From contig NZ_JAZIFX010000001.1 in NCBI RefSeq assembly GCF_036634175.1, positions 310,001-374,000 of the forward strand: a stretch of DNA of 64,000 bases, written 5' to 3'. A program made the translations under genes and the position numbers. Below, in pieces: positions 42,347 to 51,391 of the stretch. The stretch is from Streptomyces sp. P9-A2. GTDB taxonomy: Bacteria; Actinomycetota; Actinomycetes; Streptomycetales; Streptomycetaceae. A model generated the notes under the pieces. That model was given only the letters and a program-made list of their open reading frames with translations. It was not told where the DNA came from and ran no database searches. Each line of letters starts with the position of its first letter. Position 1 is the first letter of the stretch.

Positions 42347-44251
42347 ATGCGCGACCTCGCTCTCGCTCCCCAGGCCGCCTCACCCCTGACGGGCGGCCTC
42401 GCGGACAGCCTCTTCAAGACGGCGGCCGAGAGCCCGAACCTGCCGATGCTCGCCCGCCGTGCCGATCCGGCCTCCGCGTCCTGGGAGGAGGTCACCGCGC
42501 TGGAGTTCCGCAACCAGGTCGTCGACCTGGCCAAGGGGCTGGTCGCCTCCGGGCTGTCCCCGGGCAGCCGTGTGGCGATCATGGCGCGGACCCGTTACGA
42601 GTGGACGGTCCTGTGCTACGCGCTGTGGACCGTGGGTGCCGAGGTCGTCCCCATCTATCCGACCTCCTCGCGGGAGCAGGTGGAGTGGATCCTCAGGGAC
42701 TCCGGGTGCGTTGCCGTAGTGGTCGAGGACGAGCAGAGTGTGATGACCGTCGGGTCCGTGTGCGCCGCGCTGCCGCGGCTGCGGCACGTCTGGCAACTGG
42801 ACTCGGGTGCGCTGGACCAGCTGGTGGCGCGCGGCGAGTACATACCGCCGGCCACGGTCGACTCGTTGCGCAGGATCGTGCTGCCGGACTCCACGGCGGT
42901 GATCGCCTACACGTCCGGTACCTCGGGGCAGGCCATGGGGTGCGCGCTGAGCCACCGCAATCTGGCCGCCCCCTGCGACACCCTGCTGGAGGGCTGGTCC
43001 CGGACCGCGGCGGAGCCGGGTGAGCAGGGCGTGGTCCTCGCCTTCCTGCCGTTCTCCCATGTGTACGGGCTGATGATCCAGGGGCTGTGCGTACGGGGCG
43101 GCCTGCTGATGGGGCACGAGCCCGATCTCGGCTCGGAGGCCCTGTCCTTGGCCCTGCGCACCCTGCGGCCCACCTATCTGTACGCGGTCCCCTCGCTGCT
43201 GGAGAAGATCTACAAGAACTTTCTGCGCGCCTCGCAGCAGGCGGGCCGCGGGGCTCTGTTCGAGCGGGCCGCCGATACGGCCCGTGACTTCGCCGCCGCC
43301 GTGGAGCGGCAGCGGCTGGGCCGTGGTTCGGGGCCCGGCCTCGACCTGCGGGTGCAGCACGCCCTGTACGAGCGGACGGTGTACCGCAGGCTGCGGGCCG
43401 CGCTGGGCGGCCGGGTGCGCAGGGCCACCTCGGGCGGCTCGACACTCAGCCGTGATCTGTCCCTCTTCTACGAGGGCATCGGCATCTACGTCCACGACGG
43501 CTACGGGCTCACCGAGACCAGCGGTGGAGTGACGATGCAACCGCTCGGCCGGGAGAAGTCCGGCACCGTCGGACGGGCGCTGCCGGGCAACGAGATCCGG
43601 GTCGCCGACGACGGGGAGATCCTGGTGCGCGGGCCGTCGGTGTTCCAGGGCTATGCGGGCGACGAGGCCGCCACCCTGACCGCGCTGGCCGGTGGCTGGC
43701 TGGCCACGGGGGACATCGGCCGACTGGACTCGGAGGGTTACCTGACGATCACCGGTCGCAAGAAGGACATCATCATCACCAGCAGCGGCAAAAGTGTCGC
43801 GCCCGCGGCCCTGGAGCAGCGGCTGCGGATGCATCCACTCGTCCACCAGGCCGTCGTGGTGGGGGACGACCGGCCCTGTGTGGGGGCTCTGATCACGCTG
43901 GACCCGGAGTTCCTCACGCACTGGCGCGGGGCACTTTCGATGCCGGGCGACGCGCCCACACGCGAGGCCCGGGAGGAGAACGCGTTGCGTGAGGAGATCG
44001 CGAGGGCGGTCACCGCGGCGAACAGCAGTGTGTCCCGTTCGGAGTCGATCCGGGTGTTCCGGGTGCTGCCGGAGCCGTTCGACGTGACCAACGGGCTGCT
44101 GACGCCGTCGATGAAGCTGCGCCGGGACGAGATCGTACAGCGCTACGCCTTGGAGATCGACGCGATGTACCACTCCCGTTCGCGTCCGGAGCGGGAGCCG
44201 CTGCCGGAGGAGCCGTCGGTCTGGGACGACTCGGACAACGTCTTCCGCTGA
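42347..44251 (+). CDS. Long-chain acyl-CoA synthetase-like AMP-binding protein with altered P-loop
   Basis: A 634-residue FadD15-like ligase that would activate fatty acids through an acyl-adenylate. Core motifs are present: DGYGLTETSGG, ATGDIG, GRKKDIIITSSGKSVAP with the catalytic Lys482. The phosphate-binding loop reads YTSGTSGQAMGCALSH: the usual PKG is AMG, so the conserved Lys is replaced by Met197. Activity may be reduced or changed. AGGAG lies 7 nt before ATG 42347. Own promoter, 274 bp after glgB. Confidence 0.92.
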   Translation: MRDLALAPQAASPLTGGLADSLFKTAAESPNLPMLARRADPASASWEEVTALEFRNQVVDLAKGLVASGLSPGSRVAIMARTRYEWTVLCYALWTVGAEVVPIYPTSSREQVEWILRDSGCVAVVVEDEQSVMTVGSVCAALPRLRHVWQLDSGALDQLVARGEYIPPATVDSLRRIVLPDSTAVIAYTSGTSGQAMGCALSHRNLAAPCDTLLEGWSRTAAEPGEQGVVLAFLPFSHVYGLMIQGLCVRGGLLMGHEPDLGSEALSLALRTLRPTYLYAVPSLLEKIYKNFLRASQQAGRGALFERAADTARDFAAAVERQRLGRGSGPGLDLRVQHALYERTVYRRLRAALGGRVRRATSGGSTLSRDLSLFYEGIGIYVHDGYGLTETSGGVTMQPLGREKSGTVGRALPGNEIRVADDGEILVRGPSVFQGYAGDEAATLTALAGGWLATGDIGRLDSEGYLTITGRKKDIIITSSGKSVAPAALEQRLRMHPLVHQAVVVGDDRPCVGALITLDPEFLTHWRGALSMPGDAPTREAREENALREEIARAVTAANSSVSRSESIRVFRVLPEPFDVTNGLLTPSMKLRRDEIVQRYALEIDAMYHSRSRPEREPLPEEPSVWDDSDNVFR

Positions 44252-44398
44252 CCGCCGGTGGCGGCGTGCCCGTCACCCCGGCTCACATGGATACGGGCGC
44301 GTAGGGTCCGGCGGCCCGGGAACCCACAGACCAGGAGAACGAAGGAACGTACGGCACATGAACGACTGGCCCGTGGTAGCCGGGGCAGGGAAGGCGAC

Positions 44399-44833
44399 AT
44401 GGCATCCGAGCCGCACAGGGACAATTCACTGGCCGCAGAGGAGATCACCGAACGCGTCGTCGGTTTCGCCGGGGAGCTGCGCGACGTCACCGACGCACGA
44501 CTGGTGGCGGAGGAGTTCCTCCTGGACCTGGCCCGCATCTCCCCGCCGACGGCCCCGGAGCACTGGGACGACATCCTCCTGGTGGTCACGGAACTCGCCG
44601 CCAACGCGGTCCAGTACGCGCCGGGACCGTTCCGGCTGCGGCTGCGCAGGACGTTCGACGGGGTGCATGTGGTGATGCACGACACGAGTACCACCGAGCC
44701 CGCGCCCCGGCCCTTCAGGCCGAGCCGCGGCGGGGGCGGGATCGGCTGGCACCTGATCCACACACTGTGCGATCAGGTCAGCGTGGTCGGCGCCGCCGAC
44801 GGCAAGGACATCCATGTGTTCCTGCCCTGGTGA
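44399..44833 (+). CDS. RsbW-like ATP-binding protein (putative anti-sigma factor/serine kinase)
   Basis: A 144-residue GHKL-fold ATPase. The N-box is LLVVTELAANAVQYAPG and the G-box GGGGIGWHLIHTLC. Such proteins hold sigma factors inactive and phosphorylate STAS antagonists. The N-terminal 25 residues are a short extension. ATG 44399 has AGGGAAGG 5 nt upstream. Its partners could be the STAS protein at 45620 and one of the two sigma factors in the window; this is inference. Confidence 0.88.
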   Translation: MASEPHRDNSLAAEEITERVVGFAGELRDVTDARLVAEEFLLDLARISPPTAPEHWDDILLVVTELAANAVQYAPGPFRLRLRRTFDGVHVVMHDTSTTEPAPRPFRPSRGGGGIGWHLIHTLCDQVSVVGAADGKDIHVFLPW

Positions 44834-44950
44834 CGGCCGCCTGCCCCGGGGACGCCCGCGCCGGGCTCCGTACGGTGCCGGCCGGTGCCGGCCGGTGCCC
44901 GGTACGGGGATCACCGGCCGGCGTCGGGCGCGGACATCACCGGGCGACGG

Positions 44951-45355
44951 TCATCCGGCCGGGGTGCCGGGAGCGTGCTCGGGCGGGGGCCCGGGCCGTG
45001 TCAGCGCCCAGTAGTAGTCGCCGACCGTCGTGAGGTAGGCCGGGTCCATGGTCTCGCTGTCGGTCCTGAACCGGGGCGCGGCTTTCACCTCGGGCCTGGT
45101 GCAGGACACGGTGATCTTCCGGTCGCCGGTGTCGACGGCGGCGACGACGCCGACCGGTACGAGGAGACTCCGGCCGAACACCCAAACGCCCGTGTCGACG
45201 ACCAGGTGCCGCATGGCGTGATGGTCGGCCTGCCGGTCCACATGGCCGATGGTGCTGCCGTCGCTCGCGACGACGGTGTATCCCGTGAGGTCCGGATCCT
45301 GCCCCTGGGCGGGACCCGGCTCCGGCGCGTATGACCAGATACTGTCCGTGGGCAC
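44951..45355 (-). CDS. PRC-barrel domain protein
   Basis: A 134-residue protein with a PRC-barrel-like fold (LTGYTVVASDGSTIGHVDRQAD; RHLVVDTGVWVFGRSLLVPVGVVAAVD). Such domains bind partner proteins or RNA; the function is unknown. GTG 45355 has AAGGAG 6 nt upstream. It is convergent with the RsbW-like gene and divergent from the STAS gene. Confidence 0.85.
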   Translation of the reverse strand: MPTDSIWSYAPEPGPAQGQDPDLTGYTVVASDGSTIGHVDRQADHHAMRHLVVDTGVWVFGRSLLVPVGVVAAVDTGDRKITVSCTRPEVKAAPRFRTDSETMDPAYLTTVGDYYWALTRPGPPPEHAPGTPAG

Positions 45356-45542
45356 GCTGCTCCTTGCCTCCCCTGTGACGACGATCCCGGAGCGGGCGGG
45401 ACCCGCTCTCCGGCTCCGTCCGTCTCCACAGCAGCCAACTACCCGCCTGGAGCGGGCGCATTCGGCCGGCGAAGACACAAAACCCGCACAGGTCCAGTCC
45501 TGTTTCGAAAGTCTCACCCACCGGACCCGCACGCACGGACCG

Positions 45543-45567
45543 GCATGACGTGGTGATCCCGGGGTAA
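45543..45567 (+). promoter_or_regulatory. SigB-type promoter candidate for the STAS gene
   Basis: GCAT, a 15-nt spacer and GGGTAA approximate GNNT-N14-16-GGGTAY, ending about 52 nt before the STAS start. It would make the antagonist part of the regulon it controls. Confidence 0.4.
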
Positions 45568-45619
45568 GCGCCTGCGCGTGCGGCCGGACCCGGCCGTCGG
45601 CTCGATGTGGGAGGTATGT

Positions 45620-46027
45620 GTGTCCATGGCCCTGAACCCGCTGTCCGTGGAGGTGACCGTGGTCCGGGAGGATGTCGCCCTGCTCACGGTGCAGGGCGAC
45701 CTGGACGCCGACACCGGGACCGAATTCCAGCATCACCTGGCCAACCAGCTCCATCACGGGCGTCGGCACTTCCTGCTGGACCTGGCGGCGGTCCCCTTCA
45801 TGGACTCGTCCGGAATGAATATCATCCTGCGCGTCTACCAGGAAGCCCGGGAACTGCCGGGCAGCGTACACATCATCTCCCCCACGCCCGCGGTGCGCCG
45901 CATCCTGGACCTGACCGGCGTGAGCATCACGGTCCCGGTGTCCCGGAGCGCCGAGGAGGCGCTGGAGCGGGTCGACGCCACGCCTGGTGGGCCGCAACAG
46001 CCGGAGACAGGACGACCGGAGTCCTGA
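45620..46027 (+). CDS. STAS-domain anti-anti-sigma factor
   Basis: A 135-residue SpoIIAA/RsbV-like antagonist. The phosphorylation site region is AAVPFMDSSGMNIIL, with Ser63 or Ser64 the acceptor. It would be phosphorylated by an RsbW-like kinase and reset by a PP2C phosphatase. GTG 45620 is 5 nt after GGGAGG; ATG 45626 is the alternative. Followed by a palindromic hairpin and then the remnant of an RsbR/phosphatase module. Confidence 0.9.
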   Translation: MSMALNPLSVEVTVVREDVALLTVQGDLDADTGTEFQHHLANQLHHGRRHFLLDLAAVPFMDSSGMNIILRVYQEARELPGSVHIISPTPAVRRILDLTGVSITVPVSRSAEEALERVDATPGGPQQPETGRPES

Positions 46028-46082
46028 GCCGAGCCCGGAGAGGTCCGGCGCACCGTCGCGTCGGACCTCCCCGGCTCCCGCG

Positions 46083-46106
46083 CGGGCGGCGGGCGCCCGC
46101 CGCCCG
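46083..46106. terminator. 24-nt perfect palindrome, probable terminator of the STAS gene
   Basis: CGGGCGGCGGGC followed directly by its reverse complement. It lies 55 bp after the STAS stop codon. The absence of a loop means a few central bases would stay unpaired in RNA. Confidence 0.55.
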
Positions 46107-46109
46107 TGA

Positions 46110-46160
<51 letters not shown>

Positions 46161-46273
46161 ACAGGATGCCGCACGGGCCCGGAGCGTCGTTAGAGTGGTC
46201 TTCCGGCCAGGTATCGGCACCTTTCCGTGGCCCGGCGCGGTATCGGTGCGGAAACGACGACGAGGAGACACAG

Positions 46274-46860
46274 GTGCCTGAGCACGAAGCGGGCGGACCG
46301 TTGGGAACGCCGACGCTCGAGGTCAGGGACTTTCTGCGGCGCAGGCGCGAGCAGATCACGCAGCGGTGGGCGGACGAACCCCTATTCCGTACGGTCTTCA
46401 CCCTCTCGCGCGACGAAGCGGTCGAGGCCGGCAAGGCAGTTGTCGACGTCTTGGCCCAAGTCGCCGACGCACAGCGGGTCGAGGACTCGGACGCCGCCGG
46501 GTTCACCGGCGTGCGGGAGCAGTTGGCGCGGATGAGCGCGTCCCGCTCCCAGGCGGGGCTCTCCATCGGGTGGCGCCCGGCTCGACGCTGACGCTCTACA
46601 CGGACGGGTTGGTCGAGCGCCGTGCCGAGGGCATCGACCCGGGCATCGAACGGCTCTCGGCCGCGCTCGGCTCGTTCGGCCCCGCGGAGCTCGACACGGA
46701 CCTGGAGGACGCGGCGGACCGCGTCCTGAACCCTCTCCTCAGCGACTCCGCGCGCGACGACGACGTCTGTCTGCTGCTCTGCCATCTGCAGAGCCGACGC
46801 CGCTCGCCGGTCTCCTCCCACAGGTCACCGGTCGGCGTTCGGGTGTGCCCGTACGGCGGC
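46274..46860 (+). pseudogene. Fusion remnant: RsbR/RsbU-type N-terminus joined out of frame to a SpoIIE phosphatase C-terminus
   Basis: Bases 46274-46591 encode 105 residues, starting at a GTG after GAGGAGA. They contain a sensor N-domain (VRDFLRRRREQITQRWADEPLF ... GVREQLARMSASRSQAG) and end soon after it. From about 46570, in a different frame, comes the C-terminus of a PP2C phosphatase (PGSTLTLYTDGLVERRAEGIDPGIERL ... SARDDDVCLLLCHL). The STAS, RsbS, RsbT and sensor parts that normally lie between are missing. This looks like a deletion that joined two genes. The phosphatase frame runs past its expected stop, so it is further damaged. Confidence 0.8.
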
Positions 46861-46880
46861 CGGGCACCCGCCGTACGGGC
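46847..46880. terminator. Hairpin terminator after the phosphatase remnant
   Basis: A perfect 13-bp inverted repeat (46847-46859 with 46868-46880) and an 8-nt loop, placed where the ancestral phosphatase gene should have ended. Confidence 0.7.
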
Positions 46881-47114
46881 GCGGGGACCCGTGGCCCCGC
46901 CCGCACCACGGTTCTCCCGGTGCGCTCCGGCGCCGGTGCGGGCATCGTGGTGCTGGACGTGTGCGTGCCGGATCGGTGTCCGGACCAGGCACGGAGCGCT
47001 GCCGCGATCGCGATGCGCCGCGACCGAGGAGGTGCAAGGCAGCGGTCCAAGGGCAGGTGAAGGAACGTCGACGTCCGAGACGAACCGTGCGGAGCCGCAG
47101 GAAGGGATGAACAC

Positions 47115-48482
47115 GTGACACGACCCAGGATCCTGGTGGTGGGCGCAGGCTTCGCCGGAGTGGAGTGCGTCCGCCGACTGGAGCGGAAGCTCTCCCCCGG
47201 CACTGCCGAGATCACCCTGGTGACGCCGAACTCCTACCAGCTCTACCTGCCGCTCCTTCCCCAGGTCGCCTCCGGTGTGCTGACCCCGCAGTCGGTCGCC
47301 CTGTCGCTGCGCCGCAGCACGAAGTACCGCACCCGGATCATCCCGGGCGGTGCCATCGGCGTGGACCTGAAGGCCAAGGTCTGCGTCATCCGCAGCATCA
47401 CCGGCCGGATCGTCAACGAGTCGTACGACTACATCGTGCTGACCCCCGGCAGCGTCACCCGCACCTTCGACATCCCCGGGCTCACGGACCACGCGTTCGG
47501 CATGAAGACACTGGCCGAGGCCGCCTACATCCGCGACCACGTCATCGCCCAGCTCGATCTCGCCGACGCGAGCGAGGACCCGGCCGAGCGGGCCTCGCGG
47601 CTGCAGTTCGTGGTGGTCGGCGGCGGCTATGCGGGCACCGAGACCGCCGCCTGCCTGCAGCGGCTGACCCATGCCGCCGTCGAGCGCTACCCACGGCTGG
47701 ACCCGGGCCTGATCAAGTGGCATCTGATCGACATCGCACCGAAGCTCATGCCCGAACTGGGCGAGAAGCTCGGGCGCAGCGCGCAGGAGATCCTCACCCG
47801 GCGCGGCATCGAGATCTCGCTGGGCGTCTCCATCGCGAAGGCGGGGCCGACCGAGGTCACCTTCACCGACGGCCGGGTGGTTCCCACCCGCACCCTCATC
47901 TGGACGGCCGGCGTGGTCGCCAGCCCGCTGATCGCCACGCTCGGCGCGGAAACCGTGCGCGGGCGGCTCGCGGTCACCGCGGACATGTGCCTACCGGGCG
48001 AGGACGGGGTGTTCGCCCTCGGTGACGCCGCGGCGGTGCCCGACGACGCCAAGGGTGTGGAGGGCGCGGTGTGCCCGCCGACCGCGCAGCACGCCATCCG
48101 GCAGGGCAAGCAGGTCGCCGACAACATCATCGCGACGCTGACCGGCCGGCCGCTTCGGCCGTACCACCACAAGGATCTCGGGCTGGTCGTGGACCTCGGC
48201 GGCACCGACGCCGTCTCCAAGCCGCTCGGCGTGGAGCTGCGGGGCCTGCCCGCTCAGGTGGCGGCCCGCGGGTACCACTGGTCGGCGCTGCGCACCAATG
48301 TGGCCAAGACGAGGGTCATGACCAGCTGGCTGCTGAACTCGATCGCCGGCGACGATTTCGTCCGGACCGGCTTCCAGGCCCGCCGGCCCGCCAAGCTGCG
48401 GGACTTCGAGTACACGGACGTCTATCTGACTCCGGAGCAGGTGCGGGCGCACGTCGAGGAGGCGGGCCTGCCCGTGCGGTGA
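47115..48482 (+). CDS. ndh: Type II NADH dehydrogenase
   Basis: A 455-residue single-subunit NADH:quinone oxidoreductase. The FAD-binding Rossmann motif is VVGAGFAGVECVRRL at residues 8-22; the NADH-binding motif VVVGGGYAGTETAACL is near 170; the family motif VFALGDAAAVPDDAKG is near 298. The C-terminal segment is amphipathic, for membrane attachment. GTG 47115 is preceded by GGAAGGG 8 nt upstream. Monocistronic; next is the FUSC gene 138 bp downstream. Confidence 0.93.
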   Translation: MTRPRILVVGAGFAGVECVRRLERKLSPGTAEITLVTPNSYQLYLPLLPQVASGVLTPQSVALSLRRSTKYRTRIIPGGAIGVDLKAKVCVIRSITGRIVNESYDYIVLTPGSVTRTFDIPGLTDHAFGMKTLAEAAYIRDHVIAQLDLADASEDPAERASRLQFVVVGGGYAGTETAACLQRLTHAAVERYPRLDPGLIKWHLIDIAPKLMPELGEKLGRSAQEILTRRGIEISLGVSIAKAGPTEVTFTDGRVVPTRTLIWTAGVVASPLIATLGAETVRGRLAVTADMCLPGEDGVFALGDAAAVPDDAKGVEGAVCPPTAQHAIRQGKQVADNIIATLTGRPLRPYHHKDLGLVVDLGGTDAVSKPLGVELRGLPAQVAARGYHWSALRTNVAKTRVMTSWLLNSIAGDDFVRTGFQARRPAKLRDFEYTDVYLTPEQVRAHVEEAGLPVR

Positions 48483-48620
48483 TCCGGCCCCCGTGGCCGC
48501 TCCGCCCTCCCTCGGGCCGTGCCCGGTGTTCCGGCCGGTGGGAGCCCCCCGGCGGGTCAGTGGTGGCACGTGCCATGCTTGCATCCTGATCAACGCGAGC
48601 TACGGGGAGGGTGCGGCGGC

Positions 48621-50921
48621 GTGAAGGCGGGGCTCTCGGTACGGACGCGGCTGCGGGACCGTCTGGCGGCGTCCGATCCCGGGATGCTGCGGATGACGGC
48701 CGGGCTGCGGATGGTGTGCTCGCTCGGACTGACGCTGGCCGTGCTCGCCGTGACGGGGGCCGGTGTCACCCAGCTGGTGGCGGGGGCGATGACCGCGGCG
48801 GTCACCAACTTCGCCATCCGGGAGAAGCGGCGCGGAGCCCAGGCCGTCACGCTCGCCCTCGGTCTGCCGGTGGCGCTGGTGTCCGTGTCGCTGGCCGCGG
48901 TGCTGAGCGAGCGGACCGTTGTCGGGGACCTCTTCTTCGTCGTCCTCATCTTCTGCGCGGTGTACGCCCGCCGGTCCGGCGACCGCGGGACCGGGCTCGG
49001 GCTGATCGGCTTCCAGGTCTATTTCGTGTCCCTGTTCATCGGCACGTCCGTCGACGGGCTGCCGGAGATCTGGGCCACCCTGGCCGTCGCGTTCGGATGC
49101 AGTGCCGTCATACGGTTCGCCGTCGTCCCGGTGACCCCGGCCGGGCTCCTCGCGCGGCTGCGGGAGGCCTTCCGTGCCCGGCTGGCGCAGCTCGTGACGG
49201 CGCAGCTGGTGCTGCTCGACGCCGACGGCGACGAGGTGGACAAGGCTCTGGCGGACGTCCGCGCGGGTACGGCCCGGCTGCACGAGACGGCCCTGATGAT
49301 CCAGACCCGGCTGGAGCGGGGCACCCCCGACGTGTCGTCGGCACGGCTGGTGCAGCGCCGGATCGCGGACGCCGAGATCTCCGCCGAGCGGCTCGGCCTG
49401 CTGCTGCTCACCTCCCGCAGCGCCGAGCGCGCGGACACACTGACCCTGCACCTGCCGGGCGCGCCCGCCCCCGAGGCCGGCCGTATGCCCGCGCCCGACG
49501 AGGCCACCGCCGCGCTGCGCCGCGATCTGCTCGCCCTGCGCACCCAGATTCTGCACGCCGGGCCCGGCGTGCAGGGGACGTCGATCGCGCATGTGCGCAA
49601 CCGGCTGCTCTCCTACCGGGACGAGGAGAACCTGCCGGCCTGCTCCCCGGCCGTCCAGGACGTGTTCCGGGCCATCGGCGAGGCGTCCCGCGCGGTGATG
49701 GGCCTGCGGATCGCCCTGGACGGTCCGCAGGACGAGTCGGACGACACCCCCGCGACGGCCAGGTCCCGGGAGGAGCTGGACGCCGAGGACGCCGCGATCG
49801 ACGCCGTCGAGGAGGACGAGCCGGCCGAGGAGGCCAAGGGGCTGCGACGGCCCACCACCCGGGCCGCCGTCCAGGTCGCCGTGGGGTCGTCGCTGGCCAT
49901 CGCCGGCGGTGAGCTGCTGCCCTCCCAGGGCTGGCACTGGGCGGTCCTGACCTGCTGGCTCGTCTTCATCAACACCGAGTCGACGGGCGAGATCCTGGTC
50001 AAGAGCTACCGGCGGCTGCTGGGGACGGCGCTCGGCGTCGTCGCCGGCATCGCACTGGCGGGGCTGGTAGGCGGGCACACCTGGACCGCGTTCGCCCTGA
50101 TGCTGGTGCTGATCTTCGCGATGGCTTACACGGCGCCGCTCTCGTACACGCTGATGTCGTTCTTCGTGACCGCGATGGTGGGGCTGCTGTACACGCTGCT
50201 GCACACCTACAGCTGGGAGGTGCTGGTCCTGCGGGTGGCCGAGACCGCGCTGGGCGCCGCCTGCGGGGTGTTCGCCGCGTTCCTGGTGCTGCCGGTGCGT
50301 ACGGACCGGCGGACGAACGAGCTGCTGGGTACCGTGCTGGCCCGGCTCACCGAGGTCACCGAGGCTGCCGTCGACCAGCTCAGCGGCGGGCCCGCCGCCG
50401 ATCTGCTGGACCGGGCGCGGGAGCTGGACACGGCGCTGGGTGAACTGCGGGCCGCGACCAAGCCGCTCACCCATCCGGTCACCCCGCTGCGGGGCCGGCG
50501 CGACACCGTGCGGTACGTCGTCGCGCTCCTGGAGACCTGTGCATACCAGGCGCGCGCGCTGGCCGCGACGGCCGAACTGTTGCCCGCGCACCCCTCGATC
50601 GCGGCGGATCCCCGGCTGCGCGGGGCGACGGCGCGCACCGTGCGCAACATCGCGACGATCGCCGCCCGGGTCGCGGGCGAGGACACCACGGCCGGGATCG
50701 AGACGGGGCCGAGCTTCGCCTCGCTGCTGGGTGGTTCCGACGGTGACGGCGCGTCGCGCTACGGCCGGATCACCGGCCGGGTACTGCGGCATCTGGAGCG
50801 GCTGGACGAGGCGGTGGTGGGCCTCGCCCGCCCGCTGGACGTCCCGCTGGCGAGCGACGGCCGGGCGGTGAGGACGGCGGGCCCCGAGGACGGAAGCGAC
50901 GGGCCCGGACGTCGTGGGTAG
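48621..50921 (+). CDS. FUSC-family aromatic-acid-exporter-like membrane protein
   Basis: A 766-residue protein with two TM blocks (about residues 25-175 and 415-565) and cytoplasmic domains after each, typical of the FUSC/YccS/ArAE group. The second block carries the FUSC signature SLAIAGGELLPSQGWHWAVLTCWLVFINTESTGEILVKSYRRLLGTALG. It could export aromatic acids or similar compounds; substrate unknown. GTG 48621 has GGAGGG 9 nt upstream. Confidence 0.9.
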   Translation: MKAGLSVRTRLRDRLAASDPGMLRMTAGLRMVCSLGLTLAVLAVTGAGVTQLVAGAMTAAVTNFAIREKRRGAQAVTLALGLPVALVSVSLAAVLSERTVVGDLFFVVLIFCAVYARRSGDRGTGLGLIGFQVYFVSLFIGTSVDGLPEIWATLAVAFGCSAVIRFAVVPVTPAGLLARLREAFRARLAQLVTAQLVLLDADGDEVDKALADVRAGTARLHETALMIQTRLERGTPDVSSARLVQRRIADAEISAERLGLLLLTSRSAERADTLTLHLPGAPAPEAGRMPAPDEATAALRRDLLALRTQILHAGPGVQGTSIAHVRNRLLSYRDEENLPACSPAVQDVFRAIGEASRAVMGLRIALDGPQDESDDTPATARSREELDAEDAAIDAVEEDEPAEEAKGLRRPTTRAAVQVAVGSSLAIAGGELLPSQGWHWAVLTCWLVFINTESTGEILVKSYRRLLGTALGVVAGIALAGLVGGHTWTAFALMLVLIFAMAYTAPLSYTLMSFFVTAMVGLLYTLLHTYSWEVLVLRVAETALGAACGVFAAFLVLPVRTDRRTNELLGTVLARLTEVTEAAVDQLSGGPAADLLDRARELDTALGELRAATKPLTHPVTPLRGRRDTVRYVVALLETCAYQARALAATAELLPAHPSIAADPRLRGATARTVRNIATIAARVAGEDTTAGIETGPSFASLLGGSDGDGASRYGRITGRVLRHLERLDEAVVGLARPLDVPLASDGRAVRTAGPEDGSDGPGRRG

Positions 50922-50959
50922 CGGATGGTGACGGGTTCGGGCTTCGGTGGCTGACGGGT

Positions 50960-51391
50960 TCAGAAGTCGGTGGGAAGGCCGCTGACCTCGGCGATGCCGC
51001 GCAGTTCGTCGTTCTGCCGGTGGCGCTGCCTGATGTAGTCGGCGATCTCGTCGAGGCGGGACGGATCGGCTGCGGTCGTCGCGTCGGTGACGACCCTGAC
51101 CGGTCCGCTCTCGTCGACCTCCAGCTCGACCACCTCGTTGTCCATGCGGCCGGTGACGGCCGTGGCGATGACGAGGGCGGCCTCGTCGCGGACCTCCTGG
51201 GGCAGTTCCTCGTCACCCTCGTTCAGGGCGAGGTCGAGACCGGACAGCCGGTGTTCCTCGATCGCCCGGAGCACCGGCTCCACCACCCGGAGCAGCAGGC
51301 GGTAGTCCTCGGTGTCCATCCGGACGCTCAGGAGGTCGAGGTAGACGTCCACGGGCCGCCCGTCCTCCGGCGGAATCTCGGATTCACTCAT
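50960..51391 (-). CDS. Hypothetical protein coupled to a sigma factor gene
   Basis: A 143-residue acidic protein (VDVYLDLLSVRMDTEDYRLLLRVVEPVLRAIEEH; VTGRMDNEVVELEVDESGPVRVV) not recognised. No TM segment or HTH. Its ATG overlaps the stop of the sigma gene (ATGA), so the two are translationally coupled, which makes a role as sigma modulator worth testing. The C-terminus is LPTDF. Confidence 0.8.
   Translation of the reverse strand: MSESEIPPEDGRPVDVYLDLLSVRMDTEDYRLLLRVVEPVLRAIEEHRLSGLDLALNEGDEELPQEVRDEAALVIATAVTGRMDNEVVELEVDESGPVRVVTDATTAADPSRLDEIADYIRQRHRQNDELRGIAEVSGLPTDF

Noticed and set aside
44874..44899. Short tandem repeat GGTGCCGGCC
   Set aside because: Only two and a half copies of a GC-rich unit between convergent genes; not distinguishable from background.
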